A stretch of DNA of 64,000 bases from Caenorhabditis elegans. Taxonomy: Eukaryota; Nematoda; Chromadorea; Rhabditida; Rhabditidae. Below the pieces are notes generated by a model. It searched no databases. It was not told the origin of the DNA and was given only the letters and a program-made list of their open reading frames with translations. The position numbers and the translations under genes were made by a program. This document shows, piece by piece, positions 45,425 through 59,764 of this stretch. Numbering within the stretch: the first letter of the stretch is position 1; each line of letters opens with the position of its first letter. The DNA lies in assembly GCF_000002985.6 (NCBI RefSeq), contig NC_003279.8:14756001-14820000 (forward strand). The letters are read 5' to 3'.

Positions 45425-48400
45425 AGCACTGGTCGCAACGGATCGACCCGCCTATTTTACAGCAGCTCAGCCAACAATCGGGTCATCATTTTGAGATTAA
45501 AAATCAAATAAGTGTTGCCCCCTAACTAAAATTTACATTCGGGGTCGACGATTTGTTCATCGGGGTCGCTACAATTAATGCTTAAAGTTGGAGCGGATCG
45601 ACCCGTTGCGACCCATTGCCACCCCTAGTGAGCTTCATTGGATTTCAAAAAAATTGCTTCCCAGTATTGTATCCATTTCCTATTTTCCTACTAAAGAGTT
45701 ACAACTAGGTATCTTGTTAGCCTCTGTGCCTCTATAAATGTAATTCTTCCTCCGAATTAGCGAATAGAGTGTATGTGTCTGGTAGGTAGGTGTAAATAAT
45801 CGCACTTTTCCGCGCGCGCGGAGAGACAGGTCTATTGGCTCTTTTTCTCACATTTTCCCATCCACCACTTATCACTATCACTTATCACACTGCAATCGTC
45901 AGCACCACAGTTTTTTGTTTGAATAATATGAAAATATTAATTTTGCAAAGTTAAATCGTTTGAGAAAAATATATTATTTAGCTATCAAAAAATATTATTT
46001 AAAAATGTACGATGACTGAATTCCATAATGAGAAATCTTGATATTTTCAGAAAAGTTTTATGTCGCTTCCAAGTCGAAAAAAAGGTTCCGCTAAAATCTC
46101 AAATTTAGCCAACTTTTCCATTTCGCAGCAGCCGGAAATTAGTTTTTTTTTTTCAATTATAACCCTTTATCGCGGGTTTTGGTAGATTATTTTTTTCGTT
46201 GGTTAAGGTTTTTTTCAGTCGATGAGTGAACAAATTTGGTAATATTTTCTACACCCATTGCCCGATAATGTATCTGAATCTACGAAAACGCGTAATCCAT
46301 CGTTTGGGCCATTTTTTAGTCTAATAGAGCAATGACTCAAATTTAGCTACTCCACCTTGGCATTTTTTTTTTCGATAAGTTGTTAACAAACAAAATTTCT
46401 TGGACAATATAAATGTCTCTAACTCTTACTTTCTCAGAAATGAGAGTTTAGTAAGACGTATAATAGAAATTGCAAGCCTTGTTCAAAATGTGTATCCCCT
46501 CTTTCCAGTTTTGAATAATTCAAATGGTTCTTGAGAAAACGATAGTCAAGAATTTTTAAACGAATTGTTCAGAGCAAAAGCTCTTCATTTTCTTTCGCAT
46601 TTAAATTAGTACTAGTCCGTTAAATATTGTTGTTATAGAAATCTATATCCTTTTCCCCCAACAATCCATGTTTTTCCTAACTTTCTTCACTAAAAACCAG
46701 CTGGAAGCAGTCAGTTATCTACTTTTCATCTCTTTCCCTTTCCTCCAAACCACTTTTGGCAATTAGTTATTTTCCCGTCGATCTGTGTGTTTGTATGTCA
46801 CTTACACTATCTTGAACTACACAAAAGTGTTTAGAAAACAAAAAAGGAGGAGAAAAAAACGAAAAAATTTTGAGAAACAAGGAAATTTGTGAGGCGTGAA
46901 GAACATGGATGAGTATGAGAAATGTGTATGTGTCAAACACCTTCTCAAGTACAATACTACTCACATTTTGACGCGTTTTCAAAATTCGGTATTTAAGACA
47001 ACTGGTACCTTATGGAAATGATTTGAAGGGTCTTAAAGTAATATCTTTTTTTGCGAATTCGAAAAAATCTGAAAGTTTTTACCATTAAAAAAGTTGAGAT
47101 TTTCCGAGAAAAGTGAGCTTGTAGGTCCCAGTTTTCAATTTAGTTTTTTTTGAGCTCATTTCAATTGGGGTTATCATTTCACCGTGTTACAAGTAATTCA
47201 GAGATATAGGAAGCTTGTTAGTGCAAACAATGAACTTTTCCCCCTATTCTTTTCCATATTATTAGAGAAGTATAGGACAGTTCGACTATTTGCCAAGTCC
47301 TCCTTCTCACTTCCCGCGTGCGCACGCATAGCCAGTGATAGCAAGAGCTAGTGTATAGAGAGTCCTGTTCAGATATCACTTCTTCCATTCAATCTGTCCC
47401 ATTTTTGAGTTTTGATCCGATTTCTCTGATCCTTTGATCCGTTATATGGATTCCTGTATCTGAAAAAAGTAGCTCGGTTCGCGCGGCATTGTATCCTTTT
47501 AGTATCTCATGGTTTCAAAATGTCCGTGGTAGTACTGTAGTCTACCATCTTTCTCAAGTAGCCTACAACCACTATAGCTTACTAATTCATTTTCAAATCT
47601 TGATCTTCACCTCAAGTTCTTCCAATTTAGTATGTAGACATTCCTGAATGTTTCAGGAATTTTCACCTCCCTTCACCGGAAATGGTTTATCATCTTCCAT
47701 TATCTCGTGATCTGAAAACAAAACATATCCTTCCTCTCCTCTGCATTCCTCTAGATGTTCACGAGTTGCAAACTATGGATAACACAATTATTGAGAAAAA
47801 TCACATCAACCTACCAAAAATAGAAAAAAAATCCCAAATTTTCACCCTCAAAATCCAATTAATTTAGAATAATGAACGACTTCCGTGGGTCAAGGTATCT
47901 CCCGCAGCGACATCGTCTTTTTCGTAGGTTATCCAACTACTTACTCTTTTGTTTTTGGACACTCTGTTAAGAGAATTCTTAATGGAAGGAAATGGTCCCG
48001 AAGTTTCTTTGTCTCTTCAAGGGTACCGTACACTTCAAGTGCCAAGGGGAAAAAAGTCCATTTCCCAATACATCTATCGAAAATCCTAGAGAACCATAAT
48101 TATAAGTTGTTAGTCATAACGGTCAACCATGTCTAATATGCAACATGGGTTACGTTATTGGCGGTTTCTCACGATGTTTCTTTTCATTCTACAATTAGGG
48201 TTTGAGGTGGGAAGGGAAAGTAACTTTCCATTCAAATACTATCAGTGGTTCAGCTTCACGTATTAAGTGAAGTTCAATCGTAATTGTTCGATGTTCTGCT
48301 TGATTTGTTTTGTCTGACAGAAACTAGGTAACCGTTGATTGTTCTTATTCAGGTTGAATCAGTGTTATTAGCTACAATTTTCAATGTTTCATACTATTGA

Positions 48401-50329
48401 CATCTAAAAGGTCGCTTGTAATAGTGCCGGTCATAATAGTGAGAACGATTAAGGAACATTACATTTCCCGATATTCATGAAAACTTTTATAGAACGGCCT
48501 TTGTGAAAATATTTCTTTGCCATGAAAAATATGAACATCGCAGAGAGCATATGATACGCTGCAACAATGTAGTATACGTGGGGAATACGGTCCGCCTGAA
48601 TTTAGAAATCATAATCATCTTCCTTGACATTAGTTTTCCATTTCAGTAGTAATAGCTTCCAACTTTCTGCCGAATTTTTACCAATTAGAGACACACTAAT
48701 AGGATCCGATCTTCCAAGTTCATGTCCATCTTGAAACGGTCTCCACAAAATTTATATGTTATTTCAGTAGTTTATATCGTTCTGCTCTCGGATCGAATGC
48801 CATATGTTGCCAGATGCATTGTATAAACAAATAGGAATGCTCTCTACTAGAACTCAACTCCTTTTGTCGGATTAAGGATTAAGCCACCTCTGCTGACCTC
48901 CTCCCACATCTTCATACTTTTTGCCCCTCTCATTCCTCCTTTGTGCTACTTGCAACCCGACTGTCCCCTGTCTGTCCGTTTGGCCGTCATCCAAGCCCCG
49001 CCTCTATTTTTCGTTTTCGGTCGACCGCCTGTGTCCCCCTCCTCCTCCTCCCCACCATCATCTCTTTTGGCCGCTGGTGTCCCATGTCTTTTCTTCCTTT
49101 TTGCCTTTTTTCTGTCCTCAGCGCCTTCTCATGTGGGAATAAGAGGCGACAATGACGGCGACTAAGTGTTCTGCTTCTTCAGATGACCGGTGGTGTCGTT
49201 TTATTGGCTTTATGAGTGTCTCACCACCAGATAGTAGCACACGTTCTGCCCGGTGATCTTTAATTAGACGGGTTCTTAGATGTGGTTTTATTAGTTTTTA
49301 TTAGAATTTCCACCACTTATTTTAATCTAGCTTTACTTCTTTCCTCCTCTCTTATGTAAATACATGTTTCTTCTCACCTGGTCTTCTGCTCTCGTCCCAT
49401 CATTGTTACGCTGTCAGCTTTACACATCAAACCTGCGTAATCTACTTTATCTGCGTTCAAGAATGCACCGATCTCTCTTGTTGGATTCTGGAAGATTAAC
49501 ATAGCTCTTGTACGCTATGAGAGGAAGATTTTGCAGTGTTCAGCTGGAAAGCTTGATTTTGGAGCAATTTATTTTCTATTTAACATTCACATTGTCAATT
49601 TTTTTCAGAGAAAATTAATGTTTACCCTATTTAACAACAGTCGATTTTCTCCAAAAATAATAACATAGGAATTCCGAATGTGAAATAAATCAAACTTTTT
49701 TGATGATCACCCAACAATTGCGTAAATCGACCCATGGCCGTGTAAGAGCTTTCTAGATCTTCCATTTTCAAACTTGATGGATTTCGAGAGTCTTTGAAAA
49801 TACGCCAGGAAATATAATAAAATTGTGTAGCTTATTCGAGATAGATCTAGAAAAAATCAAGTAATCGTAATTTTGGGATATCGAAAACGAGAGACGTAGA
49901 GAAAAAAGTTCTAACAGTCTTGACTGGTCACTCGGCGCCCATGCACCCATTCATTCGCCAATTCACATTCAATTATTTGTTTGTCTCTGCCTCTCACCCT
50001 CTAGCCCTGGTCCTCGACTCTTTTCGCGCCACACCCACTAAACCCAATAACCTTTACCTAGTAACCATTCACAATCAACCTACTATTAGAATCATCTTTA
50101 TTTAAAAAGCTGTTCTTCTTTGGAACTACTTACTTACTTACTTACACCAAGCTTATTATAGCGGATGTTTTGACCTGATCGAGTAGGAGTAAGCTTTCTC
50201 CATCAAAAGTGATTAAAGTTCTTCTCGACCATTTCAGCCGAATTTTAAGATGTTTTTCTACTACGACCATGAAAATACTGCCACCTATCTTATCATGCAA
50301 CTATTTTCTCTGCTAATCTCTCAATCTAC

Positions 50330-50473
<144 letters not shown>

Positions 50474-50596
50474 TTCAATTGCCATTAGACTAACTGTTAA
50501 TGTGTTCTCCCTTGTTTCTTTGGGTATCTCTATCCCTCTCTCTTCTCCACCACCACCATCGGATCCACACCTAGCATCTGAATTCAGTGTAACTTT

Positions 50597-50627
<31 letters not shown>

Positions 50628-50628
50628 C
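50597..50628 (+). repeat. (AC)n microsatellite
   Basis: 32 bp of AC repeats with one G interruption, 127 bp after the TC tract. Confidence 0.9.
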
Positions 50629-51470
50629 TTTTCAACATCGGGTGCTGATGAAGATGCTACTACACATCTTCTGATTCCTCATCTTTCTCTTCGTATTCAT
50701 TGTCGTGTTGTCTGCCACTCTCAATCACTCTTGACTGATCTTTTTTTAATGAATGAAAAAAAAATCATCAATTTTAATGATTTCATTTTATTAATCTGCG
50801 CTTTTCGTTTCCAGCCTTTTGTTAGTGCTTTAAATATTTTGACTTGGTACTTACATTATAGTCGTATCTCAAAAAGTAGTTACAATTTTGAAATTGTACC
50901 ATGAAGTTTTTTAAAATACTTTAGGGAATAAAAACATTTTTGTATAAATTCCTAAAAATGTAAAGTAACTTCACGTTTAGAAAATTCTGAAATTATGATA
51001 ATGTAGCCTTCATTTTGATGCTCAAATCTTCTAATCAGATAATTTAAATTTTGATAGGTTCCCAAATCTACAAGTGCCTTTTTTGTACTCTTGTACATTG
51101 GCACACATTTTGAAAAAAAAACACACACAATTTTTTATAATTGATTTTCAAAGGCCTATTTCCTCAGCTTAGATGTACAAAAACTAAATGTTTTTATTTT
51201 TCATAACTAAAAAAATACATTTTGAAATTTGTACCTGTGAGTGACACATACCCCGGGGTCTTTTTAGAGATTTGAACAAATATATTTGATACATTGTACA
51301 CATCATCCATTTTTTTTCAAAGTTCGTTTTTAATGACCACTATTTTTTAATCACTATACTCCCCCTTCCTGTCGATGTATGTTTACGTGTTCTTCCTGCT
51401 ATCAATAATTTTCTTATCGTTCTCATGATTTTTTAAAAATCAATTTTTAAAATTATACCTATTTCAGCCA

Positions 51471-51479
51471 ATGCGATAA
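51471..51479 (+). promoter_or_regulatory. Two-codon upstream ORF abutting smp-1 start
   Basis: After the acceptor TATTTCAG (ending 51467) the leader reads CCA ATG CGA TAA directly followed by the smp-1 ATG. The minimal ORF ends at the base before the real start, so a scanning or re-initiating ribosome must deal with it. Confidence 0.6.
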
Positions 51480-54400
51480 ATGCGACGAATACTAACTCTT
51501 TTGCTTCTTTTCAATGTCGTCAGGAGCTCCGAGGCAATTACGGGCGGCGTTGTCAATTTGAGACCAAAGCAGATTATTAATTCAGGCAAGGTTTTATGTA
51601 CCTTAAGTTAAATGCGACGAAAGAAAAACCGGACGCTTCTTTATCTAAAAAAAATTCCCTTGCTCAAACTAAATTCAATTGAATTCAATGTTCTATCCGC
51701 TATGATTCCGACTCCTGACCTCCCTTACAATAGCAAGAAAGGGATGAAAAACGATCCGAGCATCGCTGGCGCACGCGCAGGAGCGCGGTGCATCTTTTCA
51801 ACTATCTCACACTATCCATACTCTGACGAAACAGAGTGAAAAGTTGAGAAGGGAACGATGCATTTACACGAAAATGGCTCATTTTCAGCAGAAATACTTT
51901 GGGTAAAATGTATAGGATGGCAAAATTCGGCAAAATTTCAAAAGTTGACCTATAGCTGGAAATGATATCTTTTTCCTGAAACTTTTCCTAGGACCTCCAG
52001 CTTTCCTCTCACTTTTTTCCACTGACCTCATCTTATGCCAATAATCTACCGTAGAGATCTACCGCGCAGTCGGACCTTGTATCCCCTTCTCACCAATGTG
52101 TGTGTGTCCCGAACAGCTTATCTCACTTTTGGGAGAACATATTTACAATCTTTTTACTCCCTAGATGTCACAACCTGCCTTTATAAACAATGGCGTTACG
52201 CTCGAGACCTAATCGAGTAAATATGAGAAAGAGAAGAGTATTGTTTCTTTTTCGAGAGTTGAGATAGTGACACTGTTTGGTTAGTATATTGCTGTTACTT
52301 CTCGGTTTAACTAGGCACTCGAGACTTCGAATGCCGACGCACATAAAATGTAGAATATGAGCGTTGGTTCATTAGCATGCTCTTCCGAACCCGAAACACT
52401 TGACGTCGTTCCGCTTTCAATGCCCATTAACGGCCATTTGTTGCGCAATCAAGCCTAGTTTCTCGTGCTCCGGGAGCCCCCCCTTGCCTTCTCAATTTCC
52501 TCTCTGGCATATGGTATTGTTGTCCTGCAACCAACATGGATCATCCGGTTACGTTCTCTTTGCAAATATACATGTGTATACCGCCAGGCGTATTGTTGTT
52601 CTCACCCCCTTTTTGCTGTCTCTCTCGACTTGGCGGTAAGGACCGAAAAAGAGCTCAAAAGAAATCTGAGCATGGTGAAGAGGTGGGGAGGGAGACAAAA
52701 GGAGATGGAAATTATGGTTGTTGCGTCATAAAAATCTTTGAGAGCAGGCACCTGTCACGAATGACCCTAGCAATGTAGATGATATTTATTTATGCAAAAC
52801 AATCAATCATTAAGAGAATCCAAGAAGATGACTATTTGAATTGGCATCAGTTTGACACCTTTCAATAGGGTTCGCTCTTCCTAGCAGCAGGATGCAATGG
52901 GTTCCAGGCTAGGCTGGCTTGCAATATCAAAAAATGAATTGTCAAACAGCCCGCTCAACGTGGCAGGAAATACATACCGTATACCAGGGATGGGCGACAA
53001 TTGCCATTCGGCAAATTTTTTGTCGGCAAGTTCGGCAAATTGCCGGTTAGTCGATTTGCCGGAAATTTTTAATTCCGGCACTTTGCCGGAAAAATCGTTT
53101 GTCGCCCACCCGTGCTGTATACCGTACACCTTCACGAGTGCAAAAATATCCGATATGCCATGTCAATAAAAACTGAAGCCATTCTGAATATCAGTGGATT
53201 TTTATTGCCTGTTGCAATAGAATACTGTAATAATTTTTGATGAATACAAAATCAGTATGCATCTGAAATTTACAATACGACATGACACCTCACTCTCAAT
53301 CAAAATCAAAAGACAAGCACCTGTCTTGTGTCAAATATATATATATGTCCCGTTTAAATCAATCATGGTCTTGTCATCACACACCATCCTTACGCAGCAG
53401 CACACCAGATTTCTAATAAAGTGTGATAAATCGTGTTGGGTTCTGCTGAATTTGCATAACTTTTGAAGACTTATGCACACACACAGACAGACATCTGTCG
53501 AATGAACAACATCTCATTGATGATGTCCTTCAGGCCGACATACGATCCTCTTCAAAAGATGTGTCAAGATCTAAACCGGGGAGGGAATGAAGAACCTAAC
53601 GGAATAGATATTCAATCTTCGAGATTCCATCTATATCGGAACATTTTTGGGAGAAAAAAACTGGGTCGGCGGGACAGCAAAAGAAAACAAAACATGAAAT
53701 TGGTGGAAAGTTAAGTAGGAGGACAAGTGAAGTACCTGGGAATATGCTGGGGAAGTGTGTTGAACGACGAAGATTAGCCTACTTTCTTGCATACAAATTA
53801 GTTAACCTGGGGGTTCATAAATTCTACCATGCTTACTTGAACGCTGAGATTCGGCACAAAGAATCATAATTCTCCTACTCCACATCCTTTTTCTTTATAA
53901 TGATAGTCATGATGCTCCCTCAGGGAATAGGCGATTAGTGTAGAACACATAGTATATGATTGCGCGATTTCTTGCCAGTCTTGAATCCTCGGGGGACATC
54001 GTCTCCCGCTTTTTCTTCCCCTTTCTCAAACTTGTCATCTTTTAAGAAGGACATCATGGAAAGGACCGGGGAAAAGTAGAGGGGTTAAATCTACTAAAGA
54101 TGACCTTTATACAAATGAATTGTTGTTGGGTAATAAGTAATAAGCATGACATCCCACGTATAACGTATGTTTCTCCTCTCGGCGTCCTTCAAAAATGAAT
54201 TCGTTTTAGGTAAATGTGTGTTCCTCCCCTTTTTTGCATGATATGTCCCTCAAAAAGAGGTTACCGCCGACTCCCTGTGTCCAAAATGAGATCGTTTTCG
54301 GAAATTAGATAAATTGGAAACCAATGAGAAAGAGGAGAGGAAGAAGGGTGTTCGGTTACCTTCTTTGATGAGTCGAACAGATTTATGAACAAAAAAAAAG

Positions 54401-57400
54401 AAACTACAATTAATTTTCCTATTAAATACACACTTTTTACAGTTGGAATCGGAGATCGCTTCGGTGGAATTGGCACATCGTCTGATGAATCGGACCACTT
54501 CAAGCTTCTTGCCGCCGATGGAGATTCACTTCTTGTTGGAGCGAGGTACTGGGATGTTTATTTTATCAATACTTAAAATAGCACATGATTATTGACCATC
54601 CATTCTACTGACCGTACAAAAACAAGTTTGATTGTTTGAAAGCTGATAAAAATCTAGCCGAAAATATAGGTTTTTGACATTGAAAACGAGACTGTTTGTT
54701 GTAACTGTAGATTCACAGTTTGTAGATTTCTATCTCTAATTCAACTTCTTCCGCTTCATGACCATGTCTGCAATGGACCTAGAAAAGAGACCGGGAAAAT
54801 ATATATGCAACTTATTTCAGAAATGCCGTCTACAACCTATCACTTTCCACTCTATCAGTCAATCATGTAAGTTCAGAGTGATCCTTCGCTATAAAATTTT
54901 TCGTTTAGAAAATCGATTGGAAACCACCTGCAGAACATATCGAGGAGTGCATAATGAAAGGAAAATCCAAAACAGATTGCCAGAATTATATTCGGGTCTT
55001 GGCACGAAAATCGGCAGGAGTCTCACTTGTGTGCGGAACTCACGCATTCTCACCAAAGTGCCGAGAGTATACGGTAACTGAGTTTGGTATCAGAAATACT
55101 CGACAATTCGATGGACAAGGAATTTCACCGTATGATCCGAAGCATAACTCGAGTGCGCTCTATGTGCCTGGAACAAATCAGCTATTCGTCGCGACTGTCA
55201 CCGATTTTGTCGGCAATGATGCTCTTATTTATAGGTATGTTTTTGGCATTTTTTCTAATGTAGAGATATGATACAAAAATTGCAACTTTTGTAAAATGCA
55301 TGTATGATAAATAGTAAACCTGCAAGGAAAATTGTTATCTCTACATTAAATCTGTACAACTAATGGATGGCACTTAATATCAATTAGTTCAATTACAGAA
55401 AGACAATCGACGAGACTCCATCAAGTAAATCAGCGGCAAACATTCGAACACAAAGTTACGATGCAAGAGTGTTAAATGGTAAGGACAAGTGGAACGTTTG
55501 TGGAGAGGTGTTAATTAGAATCATTAAATGGATGACTGACTTTTCTAGTTGCATATGGTTTTGTACTAAATAGAAGGGAATATTCCAGGGATGTTCGGGA
55601 ATTGTCGTTCGGCAAATTTTTTGCCGACAAAGTCAAATTGCCGATTTTCCGAAAATTTTAAATTCCGGCAAGTTGTCGTTTTGTCGGAAATTTTTAATTA
55701 CGGCACTTTGTCGATTTTCCTGAAATTTTCAATTCCGGCAATGTGCCGATTTTCCTGAAATTTTCAATTCCGGCAAGTTGCCGTTTTGTCGGAAATTTTT
55801 AATTCCGGCAATGTGCCGATTTTCCTGAAATTTTCAATTCCGGCAATTTGACGATTTTCCTGAAATTTTAAATTCCGGCAAGTTGCCGATTTTCCTGAAA
55901 TTTTCAATTCCGGCAATTTGCCGATTTTCCTGAAATTTTCAATTCCGGCAATTGCCCGAGTTGCCTGAAATTTTCAATTCCGGCACTTTGCCGATTTTCC
56001 TGAAATTTTCAATTCCGGCAATTTGACAATTTTCCGGAGAAAATTGTTTGCCGCGCTCACGACTGGACGATTCCAAGTTACCATAACATTTATTAGGTTG
56101 AATAAGGGACATGAACTATAAAAATATTTACCGTATCCTACTGTACTCTCAAAATTGTAGTACGCTCGCCGAGGTCTATAATTGAATCACAGACGTCGAT
56201 GTGTTGTGTGGTCATTTTTTAAAAATGTTCATGTGATAATTAAAAAATTCCCTTATTCCAGCTCCAAACTTTGTTGCAACATTTGCCTACAAAGAACACG
56301 TATATTTCTGGTTTCGAGAGATTGCCAGTGAGGCAATTGATAATAATGAGGAGCCGCAGGTAATCAATGATTAAATTAATTTTACACACTCCTCTAACCA
56401 CTTGAAAAAGCTTTCAGATTTACGCACGTGTCGCACGAGTCTGTAAAAACGACAAAGGAGGAGCGAGACCGGCAAATGAACGATGGACAAGTTATTTGAA
56501 AGCACGGCTTAATTGTTCTCTACCATCCGGATCGTCACCTTTCTATTTTAATGAGCTCAGTGAGTTTTTTTCAAGAATACTGCAAATATTGTTTACGACG
56601 AAAAATTGTTAGCTTCTGCATAAAATATTGTTGGTTTTTTTTTTTCAAGTTAAATAAACTCAAATTCAAATTCAATTCAGTCATAATAAGTTAATTCACT
56701 CTTCGTAAATTCTCATTTAATTTTCCAGAAGCCGTATCGGATCCAATTGATGCCGGAAACAATAACCACGTCGTCTACACTGTATTCTCAACTCCGGACT
56801 CTGATGTTCGAATGAGTGCTGTTTGCAAGTTTTCGATGAAGAAGATTCGCGAGGAGTTTGATAATGGAACTTTTAAGCATCAGGTTGGTTAAAAAATCTA
56901 GGGTGTCGGTTTTTCGAAGAAAAAAAAATTGAAACATTACTTTTAGGTAGATCAAATTTTATAACACGGAATGACACACAATTTTGAATTTTTTGGAATT
57001 TAAAAATAAATAAAAAACCAAAAATTGTATTTCTTCCGTATTTTTCAAAATAAAAAATGGACCAAAAATCGAATTTTTTTTGCATTTTTTTTCAAAAAAA
57101 AATTTAAATTTTCTTTAAAATTTACTAAAAGTATTTTTTAAAATTAAATTGAAAATCGAAATTTTCAGATTTTTGATTTTCGTTAATCGAAATAAATAAA
57201 AAACATTAAAATTTTAGATTATGAGTTTTTCCAACTTAAAAAATATTTCGATTTACACCAAATTTTTATTTTTATTTTTTGAATATTTTGTGTATAAATA
57301 AAACGACTTTTTTTTTACAGAATAATGCCCAATCAATGTGGATGGCATTCAATCGGAACGAAGTACCAAAACCTCGTCCTGGATCGTGTTCTCCAGATTC

Positions 57401-59330
57401 TACAAAACTTCCTGAAAATACTGTATCATTCATTCTTCATCATCCATTACTTCATCGTCCGATTCCTTCTGTAGCTGCACCTCTTTTAGTTGAAGGTGCA
57501 GATCGTGCAGATCTAACTCAGATTACTGTACTTCCACGTGTACGTGCAGTTGGTGGACATAACTATGATATTCTGTTCATTGGAACGTCCGATGGAAAAG
57601 TTCTGAAAGTTGTTGAAGTGGATGGTAATGCTACAGTAATCCAATCGGCTACAGTATTCCAAAGAGGTGTTCCAATTGTCAATCTACTCACAACTAAGGA
57701 AAGTGTTGTAATTGTGTCTGCTGACGAAATTGCATCTCTACCAGTTCATAATTGTGCACAACAGACGAGCTGCTCCAAATGTGTACAACTTCAGGATCCA
57801 CACTGCGCTTGGGATTCTAGTATCGCCAGGTTTGTGAGAAGCAGAAAATTGCGATAGATTCTTTTAAAAAACTTTAAGGTTTTCTTTTTGAAATTGTTGT
57901 TATTGAAAAAATGAATTTTTCGGAAAGCGAATTTTTTTTAGAAAACTTAATTTTTTATACGAAAGCAAACACATTTTTTACATAAAATCAATTTTGTAAA
58001 AATATTTTTTAAAAACCGAAAAAAATTGTTTTAAAAAAATACAAAATTTTAAGTTCTTGTGAAAAAATGTATTTTTTTGAAACTATGTTTTTTTGTACTT
58101 TTCAAAAAATAATACTAAAAACTTTTTTTTCAAAAATTTTTAAAAATTTTTTAAAAATTTACAAAAAAAATCGAGACAAAAACTCTGGCTCCTCTGAAAA
58201 ATCAATAAAAATCGGAAGAAAGGAACCTTTTTTTTTCGATTTTTTTTTTACTTTTTTCGAAAAAAAAAAGTTTCCAAAAAAATCTCAAAAGCGAAAAAAT
58301 TGCAAATTTAAATTTGTTTTAGCAATCAAAGAAACTTTTTTGAAAATAGTATTAAAAAGTTTGACAATTCTTTTTCAATTTTCAGAAAAAAAAATCAAAC
58401 ATTTCGAAAAATTCAATATCTTAAAAAAAAAGGTATTTTCGAAAATTCTATGAAAATTTATATATTTCTTTTTTCCAGATGCGTACATGGTGGTTCATGG
58501 ACAGGCGACCAATTCATCCAAAATATGGTATTCGGCCAATCCGAGCAGTGTCCTGAAGGAATCATTGTCAGAGAAGTATTCGATGATAATGGTAACAACA
58601 ATAATATTAACCAGGGATATTTTAAAACTATTCCTTTTCAGAAAGTGAAGCACAACCGGAAGCTGTCTCGAGAAGCGGATATCCCAAGGAACACTCTACG
58701 ATTACTGTAGTACTAGTTGCCGCTGTTGCATCGTTAATATCTCTGATCATTGGAGCATTTGTAAGTTTAAAATAGTATATAAAGCTTCATATTCACTATC
58801 CCCCCAAGTTACAGATCGGTATTCGCGTCAATCGATGGGCTGCCACGTCGGAACCGCATCGATCCGCTAGCTCGACGAGTGGCTCGGATTACGATAGCTT
58901 CGGAAGAGCACGACTGACAAGACACGACTCACTGACGACTGCAACAAAAGTGGATCACGGATTTGTGCCTCAATCCAAACAGGTATATTTTTAAAAAATT
59001 TTAAAGGAAAAAGAAAAAAATCGTCGCATTTTCGACGTCTTGTTTTTTCTATCATATTTTCAAAAAGCTTCCAAAAAGTAGAAATTCTCAAATTTGGCAA
59101 AAGTGCACTCAATACTAGTCAGTCTTAATTTTTATAAAAAATGTGAAAATTTTCAGAGCGTGGACGCCACGTCATTGGTAATGTCAATAAATGCCACGCA
59201 TCATCCAATGTCAATGAGCCAACACGGGTCTGGAATCAACACTCCGTCAAGGGACAAAAACGCTATTGTTACCTCAATAAATCAGAATACACTACCAAGA
59301 GATTATAAGGTTAAAAAAGTGTATCTTTAA
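51480..59330 (+). CDS. smp-1: Transmembrane semaphorin 1a type
   Basis: Plexin (PLX-1) ligand in epidermal and tail patterning and synaptic tiling. Exons 51480-51585, 54443-54545, 54821-54866, 54909-55234, 55399-55478, 56262-56359, 56418-56559, 56729-56883, 57321-57829, 58479-58591, 58642-58760, 58815-58982, 59157-59330 total 712 residues. The first exon is a signal peptide ([19 protein letters not shown]). The Sema domain shows [20 protein letters not shown] and [14 protein letters not shown]. The PSI box is [15 protein letters not shown], a helix ([19 protein letters not shown]) crosses the membrane, and a Ser/Thr-rich tail of about 110 residues follows. The phase of exon 2 needs a GC donor (CAG|GCAAGG) at 51586; the GT five bases later is out of phase. 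The tail faces the WDR6 gene. Confidence 0.94.
52984..53116. mobile_element. Compact GCCGG-type element in smp-1 intron 1
   Basis: CCAGGGATGGGCGACAATTG on the left and TTTGTCGCCCACCCGTGCTG on the right pair as inverted ends. The inside has one AATTCCGGCA unit. About 133 bp, unexpanded form. Confidence 0.8.
55585..56066. repeat. 35-bp minisatellite with inverted ends in smp-1 intron 5
   Basis: About a dozen copies of ATTTTCCTGAAATTTTCAAT + TCCGGCAATTTGCCG with scattered changes (GTG for TTG, TTTTGTCGG variants), bounded by CCAGGGATGTTCGGGAATTG and TTGCCGCGCTCACGACTGG. It makes up most of intron 55479-56261. Units are more diverged than in the 34-bp array of mtcu-1. Confidence 0.9.
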
Positions 59331-59764
59331 GCTTAAAAGCCCCTCTCTAGTTTTATCAGTTTTAACCCCCATAGTTTTACAAAACATATGTTTCCTGTAC
59401 TTTTTCACATTTCTCGGTGCCTTTCCTTCTTCCTTCTCTTCCCATCGCGCCCATTCTCCTCCATATTTGCTTTTTCTTGCCGATACGTGTATTTTTTTTT
59501 CTGAGCCCACACACACACACACAATAACCTTTATAAGGCCTTTCTTCCTCTCCTGTCGAGTCAATTTCAAGATCTCTAAAAAAAATAGTTTTTAAGAAAA
59601 GCATATTAGGCTCGTCCCTTCCATCATCGAAAAATCCCACACTTCGTACACTGGTTTTCACTGATTTTTCACTTTGTTCTGTATCATTTTGCAACAAAAA
59701 AAATTCATAAAAATTGAAATTATTTAAATTAATAACAACAACAACAAAAAAAAACCTGAAAAAA
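59331..59764. other. Convergent 3' regions of smp-1 and WDR6-like gene
   Basis: 434 bp between the two stop codons. Contains a short (CA)n tract near 59508-59522 and T-rich stretches. Both 3' UTRs must lie here; no gene seen. Confidence 0.5.

Noticed and set aside
45131..45494. 97- and 118-codon frames on both strands with SALGSRQEP words
   Set aside because: Artefact of the GGCTCTCGGC palindromic repeats.
48921..49165. Three overlapping plus frames of 70-74 codons rich in Pro/Ser/Leu
   Set aside because: Pyrimidine-rich promoter-like stretch open in all frames; no splice context or similarity.
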